This document shows positions 1 to 8,191 of a stretch of DNA of 64,000 bases, piece by piece (the stretch's first letter is position 1; each line of letters opens with the position of its first letter). The stretch is from Bacteroidales bacterium UBA4116. Lineage in GTDB: Bacteria > Bacteroidota > Bacteroidia > Bacteroidales > Tannerellaceae. The stretch lies in contig DFXE01000020.1 in the NCBI GenBank assembly GCA_002381645.1, positions 383,490 to 447,489 on the forward strand, written 5' to 3'. A model generated the notes under the pieces. It was not told the DNA's origin and made no database searches. It saw only the letters and a list, made by a program, of their open reading frames with translations. A program made the translations under genes and the position numbers.

Positions 1-900
1 ATGTTCAGAGCCCTCTTTGTTGCCATCACCCGCACAAAGGTGTTAACGCTGAACGCTATTTTAATGGCTGTAACAAATATTATATTAGATTACCTGCTGA
101 TATTTGGGCACGGTGGGTTCCCTGAGATGGGATTAAAAGGCGCAGCTTTAGCATCTGTAATAGCAGAAGCCGTTTCCATTGTATTTTTTGTTGTATATAC
201 CCGTTTTACCGTTGACGTAAAAAAATATGGGCTAAATAAGATACGTTCTTTTGATTTCAAACTACTGAAGCGGATATTAAGTATCTCTATTTTTACCATG
301 ATACAACACTTCATATCCATGAGTACTTTTCTGCTTTTCTTCATTGCCGTAGAACGGATCGGGCAACGCGAACTTGCCATTGCAAATATTGTGAGGAGTA
401 TTTATATCGTAATGTTTATTCCCGTCAATTCACTGGCAACTACTACCAATTCTTTTGTAAGTAACGCGATTGGTGCCGGACACATACACGAAGTAATACC
501 CACTATAAAAAAAATAGCCCGCTTATCCATATATGCCATGGCGGCATGTTCCACTGTTATTTGTTTGATTCCTGAAACAATTGTGTCTATTTATACAAAT
601 GATCCTTCATTAGTTGCCGCATCCATACCTTCATTATATGTTATAGCCGGGGCTATGTTGCTCTGCGCAGCTGGAAATATCGCTTTCAACGGGGTTTCAG
701 GCACAGGAAACACACGTTCAGCCCTTACCTTGGAGATTGTCACTCTATTTTTTTATTGTATATACATATACATTATAGGTATCCTTCTAAAAATGCCGGT
801 ACACATTTGTTTTACCTCAGAAATAATTTATTACGGACTTTTGCTGATTTTAAGTGTTTTTTACCTTAAAAAAGGTAATTGGCAAAACAAACAGATATAA
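1..900 (+). CDS. MATE family efflux transporter, 5'-truncated by the window edge
   Basis: This is an inner-membrane multidrug/toxin exporter of the MATE (MOP superfamily) type, which moves organic cations or drugs out in exchange for Na+ or H+. Only 299 residues are present, against about 450 for a full member. They show the second half of the fold: about eight hydrophobic helices and the typical GAALASVIAE stretch near residue 48. An ATG falls exactly at base 1, but it is an internal methionine because the N-terminal helices are missing, so the true start lies upstream of the window. The gene ends with TAA at 900 and is followed by an AT-rich spacer. Substrate cannot be inferred. Confidence 0.85.
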   Translation: MFRALFVAITRTKVLTLNAILMAVTNIILDYLLIFGHGGFPEMGLKGAALASVIAEAVSIVFFVVYTRFTVDVKKYGLNKIRSFDFKLLKRILSISIFTMIQHFISMSTFLLFFIAVERIGQRELAIANIVRSIYIVMFIPVNSLATTTNSFVSNAIGAGHIHEVIPTIKKIARLSIYAMAACSTVICLIPETIVSIYTNDPSLVAASIPSLYVIAGAMLLCAAGNIAFNGVSGTGNTRSALTLEIVTLFFYCIYIYIIGILLKMPVHICFTSEIIYYGLLLILSVFYLKKGNWQNKQI

Positions 901-1063
901 TTATATTATTTCTTACTTTCCTTTATCCATTTAAATTAGTTAAGAATAATATACCAAAGCCTAAAAAAACGAATGTAAAAAAATATTGTATAATATAATG
1001 GATATTTAAAAAAAAATGTACATATTTGGGGGAAGTAAAGATAAAAGTGTGGGTGTTTAACAA

Positions 1064-1441
1064 ATGATAGCTGTCATGGAAGAAACAATGAAAAAGACAC
1101 AAGGTGAAGGTGGAGACAAGGAGATTCTGTATTCTAAAGCCATAAAAGCCGGAAAACGGATTTATTATTTAGATGTTAAAAAGAATTTGAAAAATGATTT
1201 GTTTTTGGCTATCACAGAGAGTAAAAAAATACAATCAAAAGACGGGTCTCAATCATCGTTCGAAAAACACAAGATTTTCTTATATAAAGAAGATTTTGAT
1301 AAGTTTATGGATGGAATGAATGAAGTAATAGGTTTTATAAAAAAGAATAATTATACAACAATGTCCGAAGCGAAATCAGGTTTCACGGAAAAAGAAGACG
1401 AGAATTTGGACGGCGATATAAAATTAAATATAGATTTTTAA
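1064..1441 (+). CDS. DUF3276 / PUR family nucleic-acid-binding protein
   Basis: This small basic and acidic protein of 125 residues belongs to the bacterial PUR-alpha-like family (DUF3276), found mostly in Bacteroidota and spirochaetes. Family members bind single-stranded nucleic acid; the cellular role here is unknown. The diagnostic core SKAIKAGKRIYYLDVKKN and FEKHKIFLYKEDFDKF is intact over residues 25-90, and the C-terminal tail is acidic and low-complexity. The start is uncertain: ATG at 1064 gives the longest form, while ATG at 1076 (MEETMKK) matches the usual N-terminus better. A near-consensus -7 box (CATATTTG, 1021-1028) lies upstream. A strong hairpin follows the stop, so the gene looks monocistronic. 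Confidence 0.85.
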   Translation: MIAVMEETMKKTQGEGGDKEILYSKAIKAGKRIYYLDVKKNLKNDLFLAITESKKIQSKDGSQSSFEKHKIFLYKEDFDKFMDGMNEVIGFIKKNNYTTMSEAKSGFTEKEDENLDGDIKLNIDF

Positions 1442-1462
1442 CCCGAGATTAAAAATCTATAT

Positions 1463-1517
1463 AAATATTTAACGGGCTGTTTATCTCAGTTGAGAGAACA
1501 GCCCGTTAATATTTAAT
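1463..1517. terminator. strong hairpin terminator after the DUF3276 gene
   Basis: A long inverted repeat has GC-rich arms AACGGGCTGTT and AACAGCCCGTT extended by AT pairs on both sides. It lies between the DUF3276 gene (+) and the convergent ferredoxin gene (-) and probably serves both. Confidence 0.8.
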
Positions 1518-1557
1518 AGGTATTACCGGTACAGGATCACCTATCTTAACCTCGGTT

Positions 1558-1728
1558 TTATGCTACCGGGTGAATTGCTTCTGTAGGACAAACATCTGCG
1601 CAAGTTCCGCAATCTGTGCAAGTTTCAGGATCGATAACATAAATATCACCTTCTGAAATTGCTCCCACAGGGCACTCATCTATACAAGTACCGCAAGCAA
1701 TACAATCTTCAGTAATTACGTAAGCCAT
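1558..1728 (-). CDS. 2x[4Fe-4S] ferredoxin, 56 aa
   Basis: This is a small bacterial-type ferredoxin that carries low-potential electrons between cytoplasmic redox enzymes, typically pyruvate:ferredoxin oxidoreductase and hydrogenases in anaerobes. Two CxxCxxCxxxCP motifs are visible: CIACGTCIDECP, and CTDCGTCADVCP near the C-terminus. The ORF is open further upstream to 1836. The ATG at 1728 gives the standard N-terminus MAYVITEDC and sits about 30 bases downstream of a TATTTTTG -7 box, so the longer form is rejected. The gene stands alone between a terminator and the divergent porT gene. Partner enzymes are not encoded in the window. Confidence 0.93.
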   Translation of the reverse strand: MAYVITEDCIACGTCIDECPVGAISEGDIYVIDPETCTDCGTCADVCPTEAIHPVA

Positions 1729-1764
1729 TTTTAAATCGTTTAAATTGATAACTATTAGTAAATG

Positions 1765-1772
1765 CAAAAATA
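1765..1772 (-). promoter_or_regulatory. -7 box for the ferredoxin gene
   Basis: Read on the minus strand this is TATTTTTG, a match to the Bacteroidota TAnnTTTG element, 37 bases before the ferredoxin ATG. No clear -33 TTTG is seen. Confidence 0.5.
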
Positions 1773-1879
1773 TATCTTTCTTTGTACATAAAAAATATAT
1801 AATTGTATTATTTAAGCAAATAACGGTTTTTTGCAATAATTCCCTTTAGTCATCGTTATTAATCTAAATATTTAATGCA

Positions 1880-2584
1880 TTGAGACGACTGTTATTATTA
1901 TTATATGTATGTTGTTTGGCTGCTCCGGGCATAATGGCCCAAAAAGAAAAAGTCAAGAATCAGCCCTACGCAGATATGAAATTATTTCATCTAGGATTCC
2001 ATGTCGGCTTGCATACGCAGGATCTGATCCTGACTAATACGGGAGCAACCGCTCCGGGAGGAGGTATATGGTACACTGAAATACCCACCTATTCGCCCGG
2101 ATTTAGTGTTGGTATTATCGGCGATATGTTCATGAGTCAGTATTTCAACCTGCGCTTTCTTCCCAGTATCCATTTTGGAGATAAAGAATTCGTATTCCGG
2201 GAATATGAAACGGGAGAAGAATACAAAACAACCGTCCGTTCCAATTACCTTACATTTCCACTCGAAGTTAAATACAGTTCCTTACGCTTGAATAACTATC
2301 GTCCTTACCTTACGGCAGGAGTTTACGGAGCTATGGATTTAGGACGCAAAAAAGGGGAAGCAATATTATTAAAAGGAATGGATTATGGCATTACCGTTGG
2401 GATCGGATGTGACATTTATTTACCCTATTTTAAATTATGCCCGGAACTAAAATTCAGTTTCGGTTTGCGGAATTTACTTGAGACCGAACGTCCTGATCTA
2501 TCATTACCGGAACTGCAGGTATATTCAGATGCACTTTCCAAAGCTACCTCACGAATGATTATACTCACATTTAATTTCGAATAA
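1880..2584 (+). CDS. porT: PorT-like type IX secretion-associated outer-membrane beta-barrel protein
   Basis: The protein has 234 residues with an N-terminal signal peptide (leucine-rich helix, cleavage after about residue 20) and alternating aromatic beta-strands ending in a terminal Phe-Glu. Sequence features such as YADMKLFHLGFHVGLHTQD and the GVYGAMDLGRKKG strand resemble PorT, which in Porphyromonas gingivalis is required for secretion through the type IX system. The start must be TTG at 1880: an in-frame stop lies five codons upstream, and the nearby ATG at 1875 runs straight into a stop. It is divergent from the ferredoxin gene, and its 3' end overlaps the convergent cdsA by 14 bases. 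Type IX assignment is by family resemblance. A generic PorT-family barrel of other function is the alternative. Confidence 0.75.
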   Translation: MRRLLLLLYVCCLAAPGIMAQKEKVKNQPYADMKLFHLGFHVGLHTQDLILTNTGATAPGGGIWYTEIPTYSPGFSVGIIGDMFMSQYFNLRFLPSIHFGDKEFVFREYETGEEYKTTVRSNYLTFPLEVKYSSLRLNNYRPYLTAGVYGAMDLGRKKGEAILLKGMDYGITVGIGCDIYLPYFKLCPELKFSFGLRNLLETERPDLSLPELQVYSDALSKATSRMIILTFNFE

Positions 2585-3404
2585 ATAATTCGATATAAAT
2601 ATAAACAGCCGGTATAGCCATAATGACACTATCGAAACGGTCTAACATGCCACCATGTCCGGGTAATATGCTTCCGGAGTCCTTAACACCCAATGTCCGT
2701 TTCATCAACGACTCTGTTAAATCACCCCAAGTGCCGAAAACAACAACCACAGCTGAAAACCCTAACCAAACCCAACGACTTACTTCCGGTTCATAATATG
2801 CAAATATTTGTGATGCAGCTAAAGCAACAATTAACCCGCCGCAAAAGCCTTCCCACGATTTCTTGGGGGAGACGCGCTCGAATAAACGATGCTTTCCGAT
2901 GGTCGATCCAACAAGAAAAGCCCCTGTATCATTTAACCAGATAAACACAAAAAGCGCTAAAACAAATAAAGGAAACGCTATCCCATTTACCAGGGTATCG
3001 GCAGAGAAATATATGAAATTCAATAAAGAAAATGAGCCGGCACAATAAACCTGTGCCAGCAAGGTAAACGCCCAATTATGGATAGGATCTGATTTTTTAT
3101 TATATAATTCTGATATAAATGTGTACATCAGAAAAACCAGGTAAGGAATAAATATTTTCCCGTCTATCAACCCATATGCATAAACAAAAGACGAAAAGAA
3201 AAGGTAGACACCACCTAACGAACTGATAAAACGTTTCAGAATCTTATTTCTAAAAGCATTCATTAATCCGTAAAACTCCCATAGTGAAAGGGCGGTAACC
3301 AACCCGAACACCAACAGAAATAAATACGGATGGACACAAATTCCGGCAATGATTACCGCTACAAAAGCCGCACCTGTTAGTGCTCTTATTATCAGATTCT
3401 TCAA
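2571..3404 (-). CDS. cdsA: phosphatidate cytidylyltransferase
   Basis: The enzyme makes CDP-diacylglycerol from phosphatidate and CTP at the inner membrane, the branch point for all phospholipids. About eight transmembrane helices are followed by the CDS family signature over about residues 230-257, with SLMKRTLGVKDSGSILPGHG then a G-x-L-D-R-x-D ending. No ATG exists near the N-terminus. The reading frame is open to a TTG at 3470, but the TTG at 3404 gives the usual LKNLIIRALTGA start, lies just past the ftsH stop (3412), and is preceded by AGGA, so it is chosen. It is the last gene of the rsfS-ftsH-cdsA operon and converges on porT with a 14-base overlap. Confidence 0.9.
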   Translation of the reverse strand: MKNLIIRALTGAAFVAVIIAGICVHPYLFLLVFGLVTALSLWEFYGLMNAFRNKILKRFISSLGGVYLFFSSFVYAYGLIDGKIFIPYLVFLMYTFISELYNKKSDPIHNWAFTLLAQVYCAGSFSLLNFIYFSADTLVNGIAFPLFVLALFVFIWLNDTGAFLVGSTIGKHRLFERVSPKKSWEGFCGGLIVALAASQIFAYYEPEVSRWVWLGFSAVVVVFGTWGDLTESLMKRTLGVKDSGSILPGHGGMLDRFDSVIMAIPAVYIYIELFIRN

Positions 3405-3411
3405 GGTCCTG

Positions 3412-5418
3412 TTATTCTTCTTTTGTTGAATCGATTGTCTGATCTGTTCCTTCGCCGTCAATGACCTCAATTGTATCAGTCAATGACTTTTCCTGCTGTT
3501 CCAGTATCTCTTCCGAACGGGAAACCCAGGCACGTTTACCGAATATCTGTTCAACGTCTTCCGAGTATATTACTTCACGTTCCAGCAAAACTCTCGCCAG
3601 CATATTATGCCCCTCAGCATGTTCAGATAATATTGCCTTCGCTCTTTCGTATTGTTCATTGATAATACGTTGAACTTCCAGGTCAATCAACTTCGCTGTC
3701 TCTTCACTGTAAGGCTTGGTAAAACCCCAGTCTTGCCCACTTGAATCATAATAATTCAAATTAGGCAGCCTGTCACTCATACCAAAATAAACCACCATAG
3801 CATATGCCTGTTTAGTGACACGCTCAAGATCATTAGATGCACCGGTCGATATTTTACCTAAGAACAACTCCTCGGCAGCACGTCCTCCTAAAGTAGCACA
3901 CATTTCGTCGAGTAATTGTTCCCGAGTTGTTATCTGCCGTTCCTCCGGTAAGTACCAAGCCGCGCCAAGCGCTTTACCTCTGGGTACTATAGTAACCTTC
4001 ACCAACGGATTAGCATGTTCAAGCAACCAGCTCAACGTGGCGTGCCCTGCTTCATGATTAGCAATGCTGTTCCGTTCACCGGCAGTCGTTATTCTCGAGC
4101 GTTTTTCCAAACCGCCTACAATCCGGTCTACCGCACTCATAAAATCGTCTTTCTGAACAAACTTTTTTCCGTTACGGGCAGCGATCAGGGCAGCCTCATT
4201 ACAAACATTAGCAATATCAGCACCGGAAAAACCGGGCGTCTGGCGAGCGAGGAATTCGGCATCGACACTGTTATCTATTTTAATCGGACGAAGATGCACA
4301 CCAAATATTTCTTTCCGCTCATTAAGGTCCGGCAATTCCACATGTATCTGTCGATCGAAACGTCCGGCCCGAAGCAATGCCTTGTCCAGAACATCCGCAC
4401 GGTTTGTAGCAGCTAGTATAATTACGCCGCTATTCGAACCAAAACCATCCATTTCAGTCAACAACTGGTTCAGTGTATTTTCACGTTCGTCATTGCTGTT
4501 CATATTCGCGTTCTTACCACGGGCACGACCTACGGCATCAATTTCATCGATAAATACAATACACGGCGCTTTCTCCTTAGCTTGCCGGAATAAATCGCGG
4601 ACACGCGAAGCTCCTACCCCGACAAACATTTCCACAAAATCGGATCCCGATAATGAAAAGAAAGGTACATCAGCCTCACCGGCTACGGCTTTGGCAAGAA
4701 GAGTTTTCCCGGTTCCCGGAGGACCTACAAGCAAAGCGCCTTTAGGGATTTTACCTCCCAGTTCGGTATACTTTGCAGGATCTTTAAGGAAAGAAACGAT
4801 TTCTTCAACCTCTTGCTTGGCTTCCGATAATCCGGCCACATCTTTAAATGTTACTTTTTTATCATTATCCTTATCAAAAAGCTGGGCTTTCGATTTTCCT
4901 ACACTAAATACATTTCCGGCGCCACCTCCGCCTCCGCCCGACATTTTACGCATCAGGAAAATCCAAAGGATGATAAAAAACGCGAAAGGAGCCAGCGAAA
5001 GTACAAAATTCCAGATCGTATCTTCCCCTTCTTCATAACTTACCTGTGTGGTAATCAGTCCGTCGGCAAAAGCCCTGTCATAAAAATCAGAGAATTTATC
5101 AGCAGAAGGTATTTTTACTATCACTTTAGGGTTGGTACCTAAAGCCGAAGTATCTACTGTAAACACTAACCCTAACCTGCCATTCCGCACAGTTGCTTCA
5201 AGCGTATTTTTCCTGTTATAAACAGTCATTTTATCGAAAACGTCCTCCTGAGCCAACCGTTGGAAGTCGGTCCATCCCAGTTCTTTCGTGGTAGATGAAC
5301 CGCCCGTCACATACAAAGCCACAAGCATAACGATGATCAACCCATACATCCAGTAAATGTTGAACCTGAACATCTTATTCGATTTATTATCGTTTTTGGG
5401 TAATTTATTTTTTGACAT
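3412..5418 (-). CDS. ftsH: ATP-dependent zinc metalloprotease FtsH
   Basis: This is a membrane-anchored AAA+ protease that unfolds and degrades membrane and regulatory proteins. The 668 residues show two transmembrane helices (about 24-38 and 139-157) flanking a periplasmic domain, a glycine-rich linker, Walker A GPPGTGKT (232-239), Walker B IVFIDEID (287-294), the second region of homology with paired arginines near 350-356, and the zinc site HEAGH (455-459). The C-terminal tail is acidic. It lies 15 bases downstream of rsfS and just before cdsA. Length and motifs are normal for the family. Confidence 0.97.
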   Translation of the reverse strand: MSKNKLPKNDNKSNKMFRFNIYWMYGLIIVMLVALYVTGGSSTTKELGWTDFQRLAQEDVFDKMTVYNRKNTLEATVRNGRLGLVFTVDTSALGTNPKVIVKIPSADKFSDFYDRAFADGLITTQVSYEEGEDTIWNFVLSLAPFAFFIILWIFLMRKMSGGGGGGAGNVFSVGKSKAQLFDKDNDKKVTFKDVAGLSEAKQEVEEIVSFLKDPAKYTELGGKIPKGALLVGPPGTGKTLLAKAVAGEADVPFFSLSGSDFVEMFVGVGASRVRDLFRQAKEKAPCIVFIDEIDAVGRARGKNANMNSNDERENTLNQLLTEMDGFGSNSGVIILAATNRADVLDKALLRAGRFDRQIHVELPDLNERKEIFGVHLRPIKIDNSVDAEFLARQTPGFSGADIANVCNEAALIAARNGKKFVQKDDFMSAVDRIVGGLEKRSRITTAGERNSIANHEAGHATLSWLLEHANPLVKVTIVPRGKALGAAWYLPEERQITTREQLLDEMCATLGGRAAEELFLGKISTGASNDLERVTKQAYAMVVYFGMSDRLPNLNYYDSSGQDWGFTKPYSEETAKLIDLEVQRIINEQYERAKAILSEHAEGHNMLARVLLEREVIYSEDVEQIFGKRAWVSRSEEILEQQEKSLTDTIEVIDGEGTDQTIDSTKEE

Positions 5419-5433
5419 ATTATTAACATATTA

Positions 5434-5793
5434 TTAATCAATATCCGGGATTTGATTCACCGTCGAATCCGCCCAGAGATTTTCCAGATTATAGAACCGG
5501 CGTTGTTCCGGCATGAATATATGCACAAGAACTGTGCCATAATCCATACCTATCCAGCTTGCCTGTTGATATCCATCAACAGAAAGCGGCTTTTCATGAG
5601 CTTCTTTTCTGGCTAAATCCCATACAGAATCGGATAATGCCGATACCTGATTAGGCGTATTACCTTCACCAATGACCATATATTGGCAAATAGCACCCGA
5701 AAGTTTGGTTAAGTCAACTGTTACAATGTTTTTACCTTTCTTTTCCTGAAGGCCTTTGATAATCGTTTTTACTAATTCTTTTGTTTGATCCAT
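5434..5793 (-). CDS. rsfS: ribosomal silencing factor RsfS (Iojap family)
   Basis: RsfS binds ribosomal protein L14 and blocks subunit joining when nutrients are low. The 119-residue form has the compact Iojap fold with the typical segments KKGKNIVTVDLTKL, CQYMVIGEGNTPNQV and DYGTVLVHIFMPEQRRFYNLE. The frame is open to an ATG at 5814, but a TATATTTG -7 box at 5824-5831 would leave a leader of only a few bases. ATG 5793 gives MDQTKELVKTII, which matches family N-termini, and a leader of about 25 bases. It leads the operon that continues into ftsH and cdsA. Confidence 0.9.
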   Translation of the reverse strand: MDQTKELVKTIIKGLQEKKGKNIVTVDLTKLSGAICQYMVIGEGNTPNQVSALSDSVWDLARKEAHEKPLSVDGYQQASWIGMDYGTVLVHIFMPEQRRFYNLENLWADSTVNQIPDID

Positions 5794-5823
5794 GCAATGT
5801 TGTTTGAAATCCATTCAAGGGAA

Positions 5824-5831
5824 CAAATATA
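5824..5831 (-). promoter_or_regulatory. -7 box for the rsfS-ftsH-cdsA operon
   Basis: TATATTTG on the minus strand is a perfect TAnnTTTG match. Its position supports the shorter RsfS start. Confidence 0.5.
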
Positions 5832-5887
5832 ATTCATATATTTGGTATGCTCGCGTATATACACCAATAAATATTTCCATTAATATT

Positions 5888-5918
5888 TTTGCACAAAATA
5901 AAAAAGCCCGTATATTTG
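5888..5918 (+). promoter_or_regulatory. tRNA-Gln promoter with both Bacteroidota elements
   Basis: TTTG at 5888-5891, 19 bases, then TATATTTG at 5911-5918 is the full Bacteroidota -33/-7 promoter. The tRNA begins 13 bases after it. Confidence 0.8.
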
Positions 5919-5930
5919 CAGCGTGAAAAC

Positions 5931-6001
5931 TGTTCTATGGTGTAATGGTAACACGTCAGATTCTGGTCCTGAAATTCCAGGTTCGAGCCCTGGTAGAACA
6001 A
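5931..6001 (+). tRNA. tRNA-Gln (anticodon CTG)
   Basis: The cloverleaf can be drawn by hand. It has acceptor TGTTCTA/TAGAACA, D stem GTGT/ACAC, anticodon arm TCAGA-TTCTGGT-CCTGA, T arm CCAGG-TTCGAGC-CCTGG and discriminator A. The loop places CTG at positions 34-36, which reads CAG glutamine codons. The bottom pair of the anticodon stem (31-39) is A-C rather than A-T. The CCA end is not encoded. Its synthetase gene glnS is in the same window at 28539. Confidence 0.93.
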
Positions 6002-6006
6002 CAGCA

Positions 6007-6038
6007 AAACCCGTCACTAAGTTTTAGCCGACGGGTTT
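6007..6038 (+). terminator. terminator downstream of tRNA-Gln
   Basis: The stem AAACCCGTC/GACGGGTTT is nine base pairs, with a further CTAA/TTAG pairing inside, starting six bases after the tRNA. Confidence 0.7.
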
Positions 6039-6051
6039 ATTCATTAAAAAA

Positions 6052-6074
6052 CCCGCCAGGCAAATCCTGACGGG
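6052..6074 (-). terminator. minus-strand intrinsic terminator
   Basis: The stem CCCGCCAGG/CCTGACGGG has one mismatch and a five-base loop. On the minus strand it is followed by a run of six T, so it would stop leftward transcripts leaving the polysaccharide locus. Confidence 0.6.
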
Positions 6075-6137
6075 CACTTCATAGTTAAGGTAGATTGACC
6101 AAAAATTTACAGTTATACCTATTCAAAAAAATAGTTA

Positions 6138-6188
6138 AGGGTTTGGTGAAATCTTATACGACAAAGAAAGACCAAAGATTTAAACCCT
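6138..6188. other. unexplained stem-loop in the 3' spacer of the polysaccharide locus
   Basis: The arm AGGGTTT then GGTG then AAATCTT pairs with the continuous arm AAGATTTAAACCCT, giving 14 base pairs with a four-base bulge. No T tract follows on either strand, so it is not a standard terminator. The rest of the 6002-6305 spacer holds the listed terminators and a short direct repeat (ATAGTTAAGG at about 6082 and 6131), and no gene. Confidence 0.4.
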
Positions 6189-6250
6189 GCAATACCAGAT
6201 TGCATTTAAACGGAATTTGTAAACAACATTGGGTTGATTTGTAAAGAAAA

Positions 6251-6278
6251 AGCCACCAGGAAGATGTTCCTGGTGGCT
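6251..6278. terminator. terminator at the 3' end of the polysaccharide locus
   Basis: A perfect 12-bp stem AGCCACCAGGAA/TTCCTGGTGGCT with a four-base loop is flanked by A runs on the left. Read leftward, these form a T tract after the hairpin. Confidence 0.85.
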
Positions 6279-6305
6279 AAAATTAATTAATTCTTTTGAT
6301 TTTAA

Positions 6306-7304
6306 TTATAACAAACATAAATCATTCAACCAAGTTTCTAATGTAAATATTTCTTTATCCTCAATTATTTTTTTTTCATTTAAAATTCTATAAGCATTGA
6401 AAAGGTTATCCGAAATCGTATACTCCTTTTTTATCACTGAAGATACATTTTCTATAACATCTTCGCAATGTTCATACATAGGGATTTCGGATATGAAGTC
6501 TTTAAAAAAATCATGATCATTTCTTTCCTGAATTACTGTAGCATTAGTAAATCCCAAATGGTAATCGTATAACCACATTATAGGTTGAGCAATTAATCCC
6601 CTTAATATATCCGTAAAACGAAAGGTTACATATGTTGGTAAATACATTAATGGAAATAATTCTTTGCGTATAATAGTATTTTGCGTATTAAATGGTGTAA
6701 CAGTACCTTTAGACAAAGCAATCGGAGGTTTTTCATCGAAAAAACAGGGCTCATTTGATGTTAACCTATAAATTGCATCAACATCGGGGTCTCCATCTGC
6801 TAATCCTTGCCAAACACCAATAGCAATTTGCGAATATGATACATCATCAAAATTACCCTTTTCTTTAATCAAACGCAACGGTAATCCTCTAGGCCAAATA
6901 TTTTGTGATGTATAATAATTATAAATATTTATAAAACCAATATTTGATTTAGTTTTCATAAATACTCCGTCAAACTCTGGAAAAGCCCAATTATTCTTAG
7001 GTATATTATCATCATCTGTGTCAATAATATAATCCGCACCTTCTTTCATTGCATATAGATATCCCAACATTTTTCTACAATAATGATTGTAAGGCAATAT
7101 CTTACTAAGTTTAAATGAATCAGTACATTGATTATTTACAGATAAATACAAAGTATTTGGGCAATACCAGTCATCAGGAGACTTTTTATCACCCACCACA
7201 ACTAGTTCATATCCATCCTGTTGCGAAAATTTAATTATTGCTTCGGTTGGAGGGAAAATGGACGTAATAACAATAAACTTTTTTATATTCCTTTGGTTTT
7301 CCAT
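6306..7304 (-). CDS. STELLO/DUF288-like glycosyltransferase-type protein
   Basis: The 332-residue protein resembles the DUF288 domain of plant STELLO proteins, which have a glycosyltransferase-like fold. Visible features are the VVVGDKKSP segment (36-43), ILPYNHYCRKMLGYLYAM (69-86), and the metal-binding-type acidic motif DTDDDN (95-100), all in the family's order. No signal peptide or membrane helix is seen, so it should act in the cytoplasm on a lipid- or nucleotide-linked sugar. Its donor and acceptor are unknown. It overlaps the preceding gene by 22 bases and is the last gene of the polysaccharide locus. Base composition is AT-rich like the serotype block. Confidence 0.7.
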   Translation of the reverse strand: MENQRNIKKFIVITSIFPPTEAIIKFSQQDGYELVVVGDKKSPDDWYCPNTLYLSVNNQCTDSFKLSKILPYNHYCRKMLGYLYAMKEGADYIIDTDDDNIPKNNWAFPEFDGVFMKTKSNIGFINIYNYYTSQNIWPRGLPLRLIKEKGNFDDVSYSQIAIGVWQGLADGDPDVDAIYRLTSNEPCFFDEKPPIALSKGTVTPFNTQNTIIRKELFPLMYLPTYVTFRFTDILRGLIAQPIMWLYDYHLGFTNATVIQERNDHDFFKDFISEIPMYEHCEDVIENVSSVIKKEYTISDNLFNAYRILNEKKIIEDKEIFTLETWLNDLCLL

Positions 7305-8191
7305 TTTGATAATTTAATTGGATGTAAATAAATATGATTAACAGGAAAATTATTCAAAAGCGATATTAAGTCTTCATTAAATGGATTCAAGATTTTATAA
7401 TCTTGTTCATTCCATAAAGCCTTACCCGAAAATGATAATTCATCCTCTGTTCTTATTAATGAAGACGATAAAATTAAAGCAGTTGGTATCGCCAATTCTA
7501 CAAAAAGATTACTTGCAGCAAATATTCCACAATATTTAACAAATTTATCAATAGTCTTAGAAGAAATAATAAATATATCTGAATAGGAATATACCATGGG
7601 ATATTTCAATCCTTTTCTAAGTGAGACTTTATTTAAAATACTATAAATTAAAAATTTGGCTACTGCCTTGAAAGAATATTTACCGTAAACATTTTTAAAA
7701 GAAAATGATCCTGTATATATCTCTTTCGAATTTATAATATTTAATGCTTCTCTGTAAGAAGGTAAATATTTTTTTATTTCAAGTCCAGGCACATTCGTTT
7801 TGTAAAGAAGGGCATCTAAATTATGCGACCAAAAACCTTTTGCTGGCAATGCTTTTAACCAAGGCACAAAACTCATATCTTCTGTCAGTAGAAATGAATC
7901 TAAATAATTATTCTGATTTATAGCAGGGTTCAGTATCATATCATCAGCTATAAAAAAATAATGAGTATACTCATCATTAAAATATGATTTAAAGCCTTGT
8001 GCAACATAGCCTTGAAAATAATATGAGTTTTCATATACTGGTATTACATTTTTTTTTACCCCGTCATAAAAAGGAACAAGATGATAAATGTTATCAAATT
8101 TTTTCTCATAGATTTTCTCCACTATTTCAATATTATTATCATACCTATGATTATAAATAACAATTAAAGCTACTTTACTTTTTTTCATCAT
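7283..8191 (-). CDS. putative glycosyltransferase-like protein paired with the DUF288 gene
   Basis: I do not recognise a named family. The 302 residues start with a Rossmann-like strand (KSKVALIVIYNHRYDNN) and carry FFIADDMILNP (80-89), in which ADD (82-84) resembles the DxD metal site of GT-A glycosyltransferases. Neither a signal peptide nor membrane helices are evident. It overlaps Wzz by 17 bases at its start and the DUF288 gene by 22 at its end, so the two are translationally coupled and probably act together on the same glycan. An A9 run lies inside the gene at 8049-8057. The function is inferred from the motif and context only. Confidence 0.5.
   Translation of the reverse strand: MMKKSKVALIVIYNHRYDNNIEIVEKIYEKKFDNIYHLVPFYDGVKKNVIPVYENSYYFQGYVAQGFKSYFNDEYTHYFFIADDMILNPAINQNNYLDSFLLTEDMSFVPWLKALPAKGFWSHNLDALLYKTNVPGLEIKKYLPSYREALNIINSKEIYTGSFSFKNVYGKYSFKAVAKFLIYSILNKVSLRKGLKYPMVYSYSDIFIISSKTIDKFVKYCGIFAASNLFVELAIPTALILSSSLIRTEDELSFSGKALWNEQDYKILNPFNEDLISLLNNFPVNHIYLHPIKLSKWKTKGI

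Noticed and set aside
4382..5038. Long plus-strand ORF opposite ftsH
   Set aside because: It is the shadow of the ftsH coding frame; the translated product has no recognisable domain and is rich in S and P.
5931..6001. tRNA-Gln as an integration (att) site for the polysaccharide locus
   Set aside because: No copy of the tRNA 3' end is seen near the far end of the locus (27337-28538), and no integrase gene lies within it.
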